NCBI GenBank assembly: GCA_020345805.1
Contig: CP070772.1
Coordinates: forward strand, 3,547,703-3,592,746
From: Phycisphaerales bacterium
GTDB lineage: Bacteria > Planctomycetota > Phycisphaerae > Phycisphaerales > SM1A02
Direction: 5' to 3'
Length of the DNA stretch: 45,044 nucleotides
Position 1 is the stretch's first letter. Every line of letters begins with the position of its first letter. Position numbers and translations under genes: made by a program. The notes under the pieces were generated by a model. The model made no database searches. It was not told the origin of the DNA and was given only the letters and a program-made list of their open reading frames with translations. Shown piece by piece: positions 38,939-45,044 of the stretch.

Positions 38939-40849
38939 TCGGTCGCCTGCGGCCGAACCGGCAAGATCCGGATCGCCGACGAGCACTTCGCGCCGGGGGC
39001 TGTCGCGCCGGCTCAAAGGCGAACTGCTGGAGGTCATCAGCCCCGTGAACTGCTCCGGCGGGCCGTCATAAGCGAGCCGGCCGGCCTCGATGGAAATCAC
39101 CCGGTCGGCAAATCCGAGCAACTCGGCATCGTGAGTAACCATGATGATTGTCCGTCCTTCCATCATCTCGAGGATCTTGTTGATGATCTCGTACGCCGCA
39201 CCGGCGTCGATGGAGGCCGTGGCTTCATCAAGGATCAGTATTCGTGGGTCCTTGATCAGGGCCCGGGCGAGAGTGAGTCTTTGCTTCTCCCCTCGCGACA
39301 ATTCGCCCCCCGAGGCGCCAAGGCGGGTGTAGTAACCATCCGGAAGGCGTTCGATGAATTCGTGCGCCCCGGTGATCTTGCACGCTTCGACCACCTCCGC
39401 CAGGGTCGCCTCGGACCTGGCGTAGCGCAGGTTCTCCTCAACCGAAGCGTCGAAAAGGAAGACCTCCTGGAACACCACTCCGAAGAGGCCCCGCAGATCG
39501 GGCAGCGGTACCGAGGCCACGTGCCGATCGTCGATCAGCACCTTGCCCGAGGTGGGATCGTTGAATCTCGGCAGCAGGCTGATGAGCGTGCTCTTGCCCG
39601 AGCCGCTGGGGCCGGTGATGACCACCCGCTCACCGGGGTTGATCTCGAGATCGACGTGGTTCAGCACCCCCAGCCCGTCCTCGTAGGAGAAACAGACATC
39701 CTGGAATCGGAGCCGGCCCTGCAGCTCCGTCAGCTCGATCGTCGTCGCCCCGGACACCGTCAGTTCGTCCACCGGCTCCTGGAGCATCTCGAAGACGCGG
39801 TCCACGCTGGCCCCGGCCTTGGAGAGGTGCCCCAGCCCGCTGATGACCTCCAGCACCGCCGGGTAGAGCATCTTCACGTAGATGAAGAACATCAGGAACA
39901 CGCCCGGCTTCATCTGGCCCCGGCCCACTTCCCAGGCCCCGTAGCCCAGGAGGGCCACCGTGCCCAGCCCCACGAGAAGGTCGGCGGCAACCTTCTGGAT
40001 GAAGTGGTAGCGCTGGCTGCGGATCTGGCTCTGCCGGCTGGCGTCGATGGCTCGCCTGAACTCCAGTGATTCCCGCTCCTCGCCCGAGAAGCCCTTGACC
40101 ACCTCCGCCCCGAGGAATTTCTCGACCACGTTGCCGTGGGCGACCGCGAGGTTCTCCTGGGCCTCCGAGTGGCTGCGGCGGATCCGCACTCGGAATACCC
40201 GATACACCAGGAAGTGCAGCGGCAGCAGGAAGGTGCTCGCCAAGGCCAGGCGCCAGTTGACCACATACAGAATCACCACCAACACCTGGAACTCCAGCAG
40301 GTAGCGCAGGAACGTCGGCAGCTTCTCCTGAATGAACGTCTGAATCTTGAACGAATCGTCCATCAGCCGGGAGCTGATCTTCCCCGGCTGGTGGGAACGG
40401 TAGAACCTGAGGCTCAATTGCTGAAGGTGCTCGAACAGCCGTTTGCGCAGATTGAAGCAGAGGTCCTCGCTGACCCCCAGCGAAACCATGCGGCTGGAAT
40501 AGAACAGGGCGTTGCGGGCGACATAGATCACCCCCAGACCGGGCAGGATCAGCCAGAGCAGGCCCCAGTTCCCGCCGCCGCCGGCCGTCTCACCGGCCGC
40601 GACCTCCCCCGGGTTCGAGGCGCCCGGGTCGGCCCCGTCGGCCGGGGAAGTCGCCTCGATCGCGGCGCTCGTGGCCGGCATGAACACGTCGTCGATGAGC
40701 AACTTCAGGGCGAACGGCTGAGCCATGTCCACCAGGGTCAGCAGGCACAGCAGCATGAGCGTCAAGGCTAGACGGAGGGTGTATGGGCGAAGGAGCCGGG
40801 CGAACCGAACCCCGGGCGACTCGCGCTGCATGACTGGCTGCTGGCTCAT
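36092..40849 (-). CDS. ABC exporter fused in frame to a lipoprotein-type secretin
   Basis: A single frame of 1585 codons from ATG 40849. Residues about 1-600 are a complete ABC exporter: TM helices (L-T-L-M-L-L-C-L-L-T-L-V near 25, L-W-L-I-L-P-G-L-G-V-I near 98, V-L-V-V-I-L-Y-V-V-N near 195), Walker A G-P-S-G-S-G-K-S-T near 413, a signature written L-S-R-G-E-K-Q-R near 516, Walker B I-L-I-L-D-E-A-T-A. With no stop, a linker leads to a lipoprotein signal-like segment ending L-L-L-L-G-G-C (Cys676) and then a secretin: R-P-A-R-Q-I-F-I-E-G-M-V-L, A-R-P-S-I-L-T-L-N-N, I-P-L-L-G-D-I-P-L-L-G-A-L-F-R near 1226-1240, plus a 230-residue C-terminal extension. Either a real fusion or two genes where the secretin starts inside (ATG 38938 or 39037, both with weak ribosome sites). 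ATG 41185 is rejected because it lies at the promoter. Confidence 0.8.
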   Translation of the reverse strand: MSQQPVMQRESPGVRFARLLRPYTLRLALTLMLLCLLTLVDMAQPFALKLLIDDVFMPATSAAIEATSPADGADPGASNPGEVAAGETAGGGGNWGLLWLILPGLGVIYVARNALFYSSRMVSLGVSEDLCFNLRKRLFEHLQQLSLRFYRSHQPGKISSRLMDDSFKIQTFIQEKLPTFLRYLLEFQVLVVILYVVNWRLALASTFLLPLHFLVYRVFRVRIRRSHSEAQENLAVAHGNVVEKFLGAEVVKGFSGEERESLEFRRAIDASRQSQIRSQRYHFIQKVAADLLVGLGTVALLGYGAWEVGRGQMKPGVFLMFFIYVKMLYPAVLEVISGLGHLSKAGASVDRVFEMLQEPVDELTVSGATTIELTELQGRLRFQDVCFSYEDGLGVLNHVDLEINPGERVVITGPSGSGKSTLISLLPRFNDPTSGKVLIDDRHVASVPLPDLRGLFGVVFQEVFLFDASVEENLRYARSEATLAEVVEACKITGAHEFIERLPDGYYTRLGASGGELSRGEKQRLTLARALIKDPRILILDEATASIDAGAAYEIINKILEMMEGRTIIMVTHDAELLGFADRVISIEAGRLAYDGPPEQFTGLMTSSSSPLSRRDSPRREVLVGDPDLAGSAAGDRMPASSTEFKPAEDAESKSRVSRATGLAVLACSLLLLGGCLRSSRVEHSLELEDPRISQGVFLEEEDPDRLVQLAEALDALTLEPPAGSLPGVPVQSEEAPAPSAEQEPVAAEAPPVLDVVGEYAITHSPPNSSRLLDLPKLSDTELTELIDRLVLKLGAENGYVHGGVALADTLPPPPRGVVPLRVIWRSDESGRSILRFGYRSYLSQPPQLWLQGLTIAGENVAANADLDAVGAALQPLVASLNEMRAGLTPRDLESKLIQLSYTDATNALAALKSLGVTTISDANAVPQAVDFAQLPLAVKLPDPKKEEAGLIGQGTAAGGTFGLSLTPSVAAALPENTIASPMSQLLVMFHPAHPEQFSRVRKLLDDYIDRPARQIFIEGMVLEISEDGLKDLGIEWELQSGPITFRAGSSEAGGVEDTLFFESTDLDFWRVFTRDFQPPWTGRIRALIRDGKAEILARPSILTLNNRQSTIRVGTDIPIATSTEGTLGSNRIVFNFQYLPTGILLNIRPRINEEGSEVSMLIDTVVSAEVAGAALELRDNQGDIVATAPTVSTRRVQTYARIRNNTPFIVGGLVSRERTSTQDKIPLLGDIPLLGALFRAEKVETTKREVIIVLTPYVLPEDQYIARSLPKDEDAFDSFGNELFRDSYRIRTEDVYDLTFLLENRRLNAYRDLARQAIERNFRLAETEPFSAFAGDHIPGEEMLVTRMIYEVVKRLEVDRKIGPNRLIFFESQQVGGYDVQFLERTMAKLGHGIKYQAFFNNNKGKALAITFHYDRDSMDPNRLASEPIPELTIVDCPDRVAWGELLWEMNQPLEDGRQRFTILLHSDGDMIRLRRAIALKRIVLLNGGQSQLLLRNFSVGGVLLMPDIKVQQAHVIDADVARYFFHTEHYYAAAVQEIEDRLTELDATLREMMPASATDDNGAMQETPPPAVEPAANPQGPAI

Positions 40850-41174
40850 CTTACCTGTTCGCACCTTCCCCGCTCCGCCGCCGGTACTGCCCGACCCGCC
40901 GCTTCGTATCAATTGCGCCGAGACAGGCACCTCCTCCTCGGCAGCCGGCCGGAACCACGTACCATGGTATCGTGCGGGGTTCTGACAATCATCGGCATGG
41001 CGGATCTGTTCCGTCCAGGTTCCGCCGACCGCCTCCAGCCCCCTCTTACCCTCAGGCCAGCCATCCGTTCCACGAACCGGCCGAAGGAAGCCGACCCCCG
41101 GCAGTGCCCGGCATTCCCCGGCAACCGGCTCAGATACCTTCAAAGGCCCTCGAGCGAGGGAGAATCCAACCGCC

Positions 41175-41202
41175 AGAATAGCCATAACATACTGATAGTT
41201 AA
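41175..41202 (-). promoter_or_regulatory. Candidate promoter for the ABC-secretin gene
   Basis: On the minus strand TTAACT and TATTCT are separated by 16 bases in the only AT-rich spot of this region. The start site near 41168 would give a leader of about 320 bases to ATG 40849, and would exclude the frame's earlier ATG at 41185. Confidence 0.45.
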
Positions 41203-41206
41203 TTGT

Positions 41207-42760
41207 TTATGGCCGCGACCGCACCGCCGCCCCTACTTCCGCTCGGTCGCTGACAAACACCGCCCCCTCTCCATCCATCAGGGGAAAAAGATACCGAACA
41301 CCACCCGGCAGGCGGAGGCTATCCAGCGTGATGAGCTTCGGCACCGCGGAGGTCCGAGAATCCGACCCCGGCCTCGCGACTCGCAATGCCGTCACTCCGC
41401 CGTCGTGCCCGAGCCAGATGTCGCCTCCCACGCTCGCCACGCAATGGAAGCGCCGACCGCTCGGATCGCGGTAGCGAACCTCGCCCTCTTCGGTGCGGAT
41501 CACCGCCGATGCCTGATCCTCGCTGAACGTCACCACTCCCGCCCAGGTCACGGCGGCCGTCGCCGGCTTCCATGCCTCCGGATTCGATCCGGCCTCTGCC
41601 GGCTGGTCAATTGGCCGGATCGACCCGGTCGCCATCTCGTACTGCCAGAAACCGTCCCCGCACTCGACCAGCACGTAGCGGCCGTCACAGATCGCCCGGA
41701 GCAGACGCCCCGGTTCCCGATGCAGATGCACGGTGGTCCCTCCCGCCCCTCGCTCGTCATCCTGCAGGCGATAGATCGCCCGGCCGAATGTCCCCGCCAC
41801 CGCCAGATAGTTGTCCTCCAACCCGTCCACATCCCGAGCGCCCCGGATGTCGATCGTGGCGCGAATGCCCAGTCGACCACCCGTAATCGTGTATGCCGTG
41901 ACCCGCTCTTCCGTGACGATCCAGATTCGCCCGTGGAAGAAGCGCACTGCATTGACCACGCCGTGTACGGTGACCGTCAGGTGCGAGGTGTCGCACTCCC
42001 GAACGCCCGGCGTCATGAGTCCGACCGCTGCTGTCGATTGCCCCTGTCTCACAAACAGCAACACCCCTCCGCTCAACTCCGCACGATCATTCAATCCCGG
42101 CAGAGCCTCCGGCGGCATTGCCTGGAGGTCTGTGGCGGTTCCCAGGTACCGCCCATCGGCGACCGCATGGACCCGCCGCCCCACAGTGGTGATCAGGCCC
42201 TCTCCTCCCGTCACCACCCGCCCGGCCTCGCCTTCGCAGGCGTACACCCGCTGGCCGTCATCCACCCGCACCACACCGCCCTTACCCGACACATAGACCC
42301 GGCCTTCGACCACGCTGAGCTGTCGCGGTTCAATCCCCATGTCCTCGTTCGACACCCGTCGCACGACCCGTGGCTCGTCGTTCGCCGGCACCGCCACCTC
42401 GATCACCGCGTCTTCGCCGAGGACGATCCACGCACGATCGCCGACCAGCGCCATGTCCACGGCGGATCCTGTGCGGCCAAACTCCCCCAGCTTCACATCA
42501 TGAACCAGCCGACCATCACGGCGGTCGAGAACGAGCAGCCGGCAGCCGAAGGTCTGATACCAGCGATCATCGGCCACGATGGTGCGTTCGTGCACTCCCC
42601 CGACATGGTGGACAACACGAAGCGTCGGTGCGGCTCTCTCCGCCAGAGCGATGGGCACTGACGAGCGGCAGCCGCTCCCCAGCAGCAGGCAGATCGGTCC
42701 AACCGTCGCCGCCATCGCCGCGATCTTCGACCCAGTGCCCGAGCCAAGCCCCTTGACCAT
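41207..42760 (-). CDS. Beta-propeller lipoprotein of unknown function
   Basis: A 517-residue protein. The N-terminus has a hydrophobic stretch ending L-L-L-G-S-G-C (Cys31), a lipobox, so it is probably lipid-anchored. The rest is repeated beta-strand units with D-G-R-L/V, V-G-D-R-A-W-I, V-E-G-R-V-Y-V-S-G, D-G-R-Y-L-G-T, F-H-G-R-I-W-I-V, D-G-R-Y-V-L-V and V-G-G-D-I-W-L-G, typical of 6-8-bladed propellers. No catalytic motif or dockerin tail is present. ATG 42760 is used; the ATG at 42776 is out of frame. Its stop lies 5 bases from the promoter candidate of the ABC-secretin gene, so the two may be transcribed together partly by read-through. Confidence 0.8.
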   Translation of the reverse strand: MVKGLGSGTGSKIAAMAATVGPICLLLGSGCRSSVPIALAERAAPTLRVVHHVGGVHERTIVADDRWYQTFGCRLLVLDRRDGRLVHDVKLGEFGRTGSAVDMALVGDRAWIVLGEDAVIEVAVPANDEPRVVRRVSNEDMGIEPRQLSVVEGRVYVSGKGGVVRVDDGQRVYACEGEAGRVVTGGEGLITTVGRRVHAVADGRYLGTATDLQAMPPEALPGLNDRAELSGGVLLFVRQGQSTAAVGLMTPGVRECDTSHLTVTVHGVVNAVRFFHGRIWIVTEERVTAYTITGGRLGIRATIDIRGARDVDGLEDNYLAVAGTFGRAIYRLQDDERGAGGTTVHLHREPGRLLRAICDGRYVLVECGDGFWQYEMATGSIRPIDQPAEAGSNPEAWKPATAAVTWAGVVTFSEDQASAVIRTEEGEVRYRDPSGRRFHCVASVGGDIWLGHDGGVTALRVARPGSDSRTSAVPKLITLDSLRLPGGVRYLFPLMDGEGAVFVSDRAEVGAAVRSRP

Positions 42761-42805
42761 GCCGGTACGGTACCATCCTTACTCCTGAGATATCCTCCCG
42801 CCCAT

Positions 42806-43117
42806 ATGACGGATCGAATCCTCCAACTGAAAAAGCTGCTGGAAGCGGATCCCGACGATTCGTTCTGTCTCTACGGGCTGGCCTTCGAGTACGAGAAGGC
42901 TGGCGAGCACGAGACGGCCATCGAGTACTTTGACCGGGCGCTGGCCGCGGACCCGGATTACTGCTACGCCTACTACCACAAGGCAAGGTCGCAGAAGGCG
43001 ATGGGCGACGGCGCCGGGGCGGTCGCGACCCTCCGGGCCGGTCTGACCCGGGCCGAGGCCATCGGCGATGCCAAGGCGGCCTCGGAAATCACCACGTTCC
43101 TCAACACGCTGAGCTGA
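42806..43117 (+). CDS. Small TPR-repeat protein
   Basis: A 103-residue cytoplasmic protein. Two to three helix pairs fit the TPR pattern: L-Y-G-L-A-F-E-Y-E-K-A-G-E-H-E-T-A-I-E-Y-F (about 22-42), A-L-A-A-D-P-D-Y-C-Y-A-Y-Y-H-K-A-R (about 45-61), and a third, shorter helix pair after. It probably mediates protein contacts; the partner is unknown. It starts 45 bases from the divergent lipoprotein gene and is separated from recX by 4 bases, so the two are likely cotranscribed. Confidence 0.85.
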   Translation: MTDRILQLKKLLEADPDDSFCLYGLAFEYEKAGEHETAIEYFDRALAADPDYCYAYYHKARSQKAMGDGAGAVATLRAGLTRAEAIGDAKAASEITTFLNTLS

Positions 43118-43121
43118 CCCC

Positions 43122-43808
43122 ATGACCGGCTTGCTGTTTCAAGACATTCCCGCCGGGGCGACAATCAGCGACATCGAGCCGCTGGCTTCGGACCCGAATA
43201 TCCGGCGCATCAAGGTCGATGGGAAGGTGGCCGCACGCCTCCGGGCCGGCGATGTCGCCGCCCTGGATCTCGCGGTGGGGCAAGCCTGGACCGACACGCT
43301 GGCCCGCGCGGTGAAGTCCGCTCTGGCCACGAACAAGGCCAGAAAGGCGGCCCTGAGCATCCTCGGGCGACGCGGCTACGCCCGCGCCGAACTCCTCGAG
43401 CGGCTGGTCAGGAAAGGCCACGATCGGACTTCCGCTCGCCTCGTGGCTGATGAGATGGTGGCCGACGGCTGGATCGACGAGGAGGAATACGCCAGATCCA
43501 TCGCCCGCGGGATCCTGAGCCGCAAGCCCGCCGGGCACCGCCTGCTCATCCAGAAGATGCTCACCCGGCGGATCGAACCGGAGCTGGCCGAACGCATCGC
43601 GCAGGAGGCTCTGCGGGACGTTGATCTGACCGAGGCCGCGGCCGCGCTGGCCCGCCGCCGTCTGGAAACGATGACGGGCCTGCCCCCTGCCGCCGTTCGG
43701 CGCCGCCTGTCGGGACTGTTGGCCCGCCGGGGCTTCGACCGCGAAGTAATACAGGCGGCCATAAGCGGATTGGAGATCGTCTTCGACGGCGACCCGCCCG
43801 TCGATTAG
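43122..43808 (+). CDS. recX: RecA regulatory protein RecX
   Basis: A 228-residue protein that limits RecA filament growth. The family pattern is visible: A-L-S-I-L-G-R-R-G-Y-A-R-A-E-L-L-E-R-L near 85-103, then A-D-E-M-V-A-D-G-W-I-D-E-E-E-Y-A-R near 119-135, then paired helical repeats (A-G-H-R-L-L-I-Q-K-M-L near 147, A-A-V-R-R-R-L-S-G-L-L-A-R-R-G-F near 195). The first 70 residues (D-I-P-A-G-A-T-I-S) are an N-terminal extension not found in short RecX proteins. recA is not in the window, so the usual recA-recX pairing is broken here. Confidence 0.9.
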   Translation: MTGLLFQDIPAGATISDIEPLASDPNIRRIKVDGKVAARLRAGDVAALDLAVGQAWTDTLARAVKSALATNKARKAALSILGRRGYARAELLERLVRKGHDRTSARLVADEMVADGWIDEEEYARSIARGILSRKPAGHRLLIQKMLTRRIEPELAERIAQEALRDVDLTEAAAALARRRLETMTGLPPAAVRRRLSGLLARRGFDREVIQAAISGLEIVFDGDPPVD

Positions 43809-43878
43809 CCTTTGGGCGTCACCGGCGAGGCCGGCAGCCCGATTCATCTGCTTGTCCACCTGAAGGGCGATCGCCAAC

Positions 43879-44817
43879 GTGCTGAAGTATCGACTCATCA
43901 CCGGCCCGATCCTGATCGCCTTCCTGCTGGGCGTGATTCTGCTGGACAGCTATCTGGACACGATCAGGTTGAGCGGCTTCTGGACCGAGCTGTTCAGCAT
44001 CAAGGCCCATCCCGACCAGCTCCCCAAGGGTTTGGCGCTGTTTGTTCTCGGGCTGGTGGTCGCCCCCCTTGCGGCCCTAGAGCTCTGCGCGATCTTCCAG
44101 GCCAACAACATCATGACCCGGCCGTGGCTCACCGCGGCTGCGGCGATGCTGGGACTGATCCTCAGCTACAGCATCCCGATGGCCACGGAGGCGATCGACG
44201 CCATCTCGCTCGTCTCCACGGGGATGATCGTGGTGTTCGTGGCGTCCCTGCTCACGTTCAGCCGGCACCGTAACGTTCAGGGGGTGGTGGCCGCAGCCGG
44301 CGCGGTAGTGTTTGCGATGGTGTACCTGGGCCTGATGCTTGGCTTCCTGCTCGCCCTCCGCCGCGAGCACAGTGCCTGGTGGATCGTGGGAGTCATCTGC
44401 ATCACCAAGACCTGCGACAGCGGCGCCTTCTTCACCGGCCGGGCGATCGGAAGACACAAGATGGTGCCGTGGCTCAGCCCGGGTAAGACTTGGGAGGGGC
44501 TGGCAGGCGGGGTGATTTCCGCCGTCGCCGCCGGCATCCTCCTGGCACTGGCAAGCGGCTGGTTGCCGCAGAGGCCCCCCGATCAGCCGACCGACGTGGT
44601 GACGATCTGGGTGGGGGCTGTGTGCGGGGTGGTCTTTGCCGTCGTCGGTCAGCTCGGTGATCTCGCCATGAGCCTGCTGAAGCGCGGGGCGGGCATCAAG
44701 GATTCCTCCCACATCCTCCCCGGCCTGGGCGGTGTGCTCGACGTGCTCGACTCCCCGTTGATGGTCGCGCCGGTGGCATACTGGCTGCTGACGCTGACCA
44801 GCCCCTCGCCGATCTGA
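43879..44817 (+). CDS. cdsA: Phosphatidate cytidylyltransferase CdsA
   Basis: A 312-residue inner-membrane enzyme that makes CDP-diacylglycerol from phosphatidate and CTP. GTG start at 43879 with weak GAAGGGCGA ahead. About eight hydrophobic helices. The CDS family signature near the C-terminus reads S-L-L-K-R-G-A-G-I-K-D-S-S-H-I-L-P-G-L-G-G. The S-x-x-K-R-x4-K-D-S core is kept, but the usual His in H-G-G is Leu and the Arg of D-R-x-D-S is Val (V-L-D-V-L-D-S). Activity is therefore likely but not certain. It lies 70 bases after recX. Confidence 0.9.
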   Translation: MLKYRLITGPILIAFLLGVILLDSYLDTIRLSGFWTELFSIKAHPDQLPKGLALFVLGLVVAPLAALELCAIFQANNIMTRPWLTAAAAMLGLILSYSIPMATEAIDAISLVSTGMIVVFVASLLTFSRHRNVQGVVAAAGAVVFAMVYLGLMLGFLLALRREHSAWWIVGVICITKTCDSGAFFTGRAIGRHKMVPWLSPGKTWEGLAGGVISAVAAGILLALASGWLPQRPPDQPTDVVTIWVGAVCGVVFAVVGQLGDLAMSLLKRGAGIKDSSHILPGLGGVLDVLDSPLMVAPVAYWLLTLTSPSPI

Positions 44818-44900
44818 CGGGGGGGCGGCCCGCCCCTGTGGCTCGATGCCGCGGTGCCTCAGGCTGAGGAGGGGCTCTCGCGTTCTCGATGCGGAGCAGG

Positions 44901-44906
44901 TATAAT
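44901..44906 (+). promoter_or_regulatory. TATAAT -10 element ahead of the last gene
   Basis: A perfect TATAAT 28 bases before the ATG at 44934. No good -35 sequence is seen at 16-18 bases upstream, so strength cannot be judged. Confidence 0.35.
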
Positions 44907-44933
44907 CATCCGATTCTGCCCCCGGAGATGCGA

Positions 44934-45044
44934 ATGAGTCTTATGGAAAGCCTGCTCAACCTCGATCGGGTCGATTCCCAGGTCCGAGGCCTTCGCAAAC
45001 GATTGGATACAGCCCGGCAATACCTCGAAGCCCAGGCCAAGCTC
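44934..45044 (+). CDS. Start of a coiled-coil, probably zinc-ribbon, protein (3' end outside window)
   Basis: The first 37 codons of a gene that continues past the window. ATG 44934 has GGAG at 44925. The N-terminus [20 protein letters not shown] and then [10 protein letters not shown] looks like the amphipathic coiled-coil start of the bacterial C4-type zinc-ribbon (zf-RING_7-like) proteins. Only the start is visible, so the assignment is tentative. Confidence 0.6.
   Translation, partial: MSLMESLLNLDRVDSQVRGLRKRLDTARQYLEAQAKL

Noticed and set aside
40850-41185. ABC-secretin start at 41185
   Set aside because: It overlaps the promoter candidate, the encoded stretch has no domain, and a Met at 40849 begins the exporter.
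41186-42760. Plus-strand frame 40913-42661 as a gene
   Set aside because: It is antisense to the propeller lipoprotein gene and is Pro/Arg/His-rich shadow sequence.

Overview
The window is high-GC bacterial chromosome, most likely from a planctomycete of the Phycisphaerae type. Three things point there: eight secreted proteins end in the same paired C-P-x-D-x-N-x-x-G-x-V-D-I-D-D dockerin-like module; there is a PEP-CTERM-type protein with a P-A-P-G variant and a poly-Arg end; and hybrid histidine kinases, ABC exporters and a long secretin sit among housekeeping genes. This assignment is inferred from protein style, not from a marker gene search.

Layout. 1-725: the 3' end of a type III glutamine synthetase. 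905-6188: a three-gene, overlapping signalling operon (receiver inserted in a degenerate fumarylacetoacetase-like fold, a large CHASE4 hybrid histidine kinase with HPt, and a receiver/Zn-ribbon regulator). 6349-14750: a housekeeping block, tig, a small SHOCT-like membrane protein, clpX, rpmB, dnaG and rpoD, closed by a clear terminator. 15104-25582: a minus-strand island of seven exported proteins (three tandem paralogues, a DUF362 protein, a beta-propeller, a subtilisin and an M28 peptidase), all with the dockerin-like tail. A possible plus-strand small RNA lies inside the island. 25942-28175: a STAS protein, tRNA-Gly, a PEP-CTERM protein, and debris (broken tRNA-Gly copy, integrase-tail-like fragment, paired hairpin repeats) that looks like an old integration site. 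28256-31052: the lutABC lactate-oxidation operon. 31110-33797: an eighth dockerin-tailed exported protein and a nucleotide-sugar epimerase. 33989-40849: two convergent ABC exporters; the first is split by an in-frame TAA, and the second continues without a stop into a complete lipoprotein-type secretin. 41207-45044: a beta-propeller lipoprotein, a TPR protein, recX, cdsA and the start of a coiled-coil protein.

The points most worth a second look are the ABC exporter-secretin fusion frame (36092-40849), the receiver/pseudo-FAH fusion (905-2167), the nonsense-split exporter (33989-36034), the dockerin-tailed secretome island with signs of gene conversion, and the tRNA-Gly integration scar.
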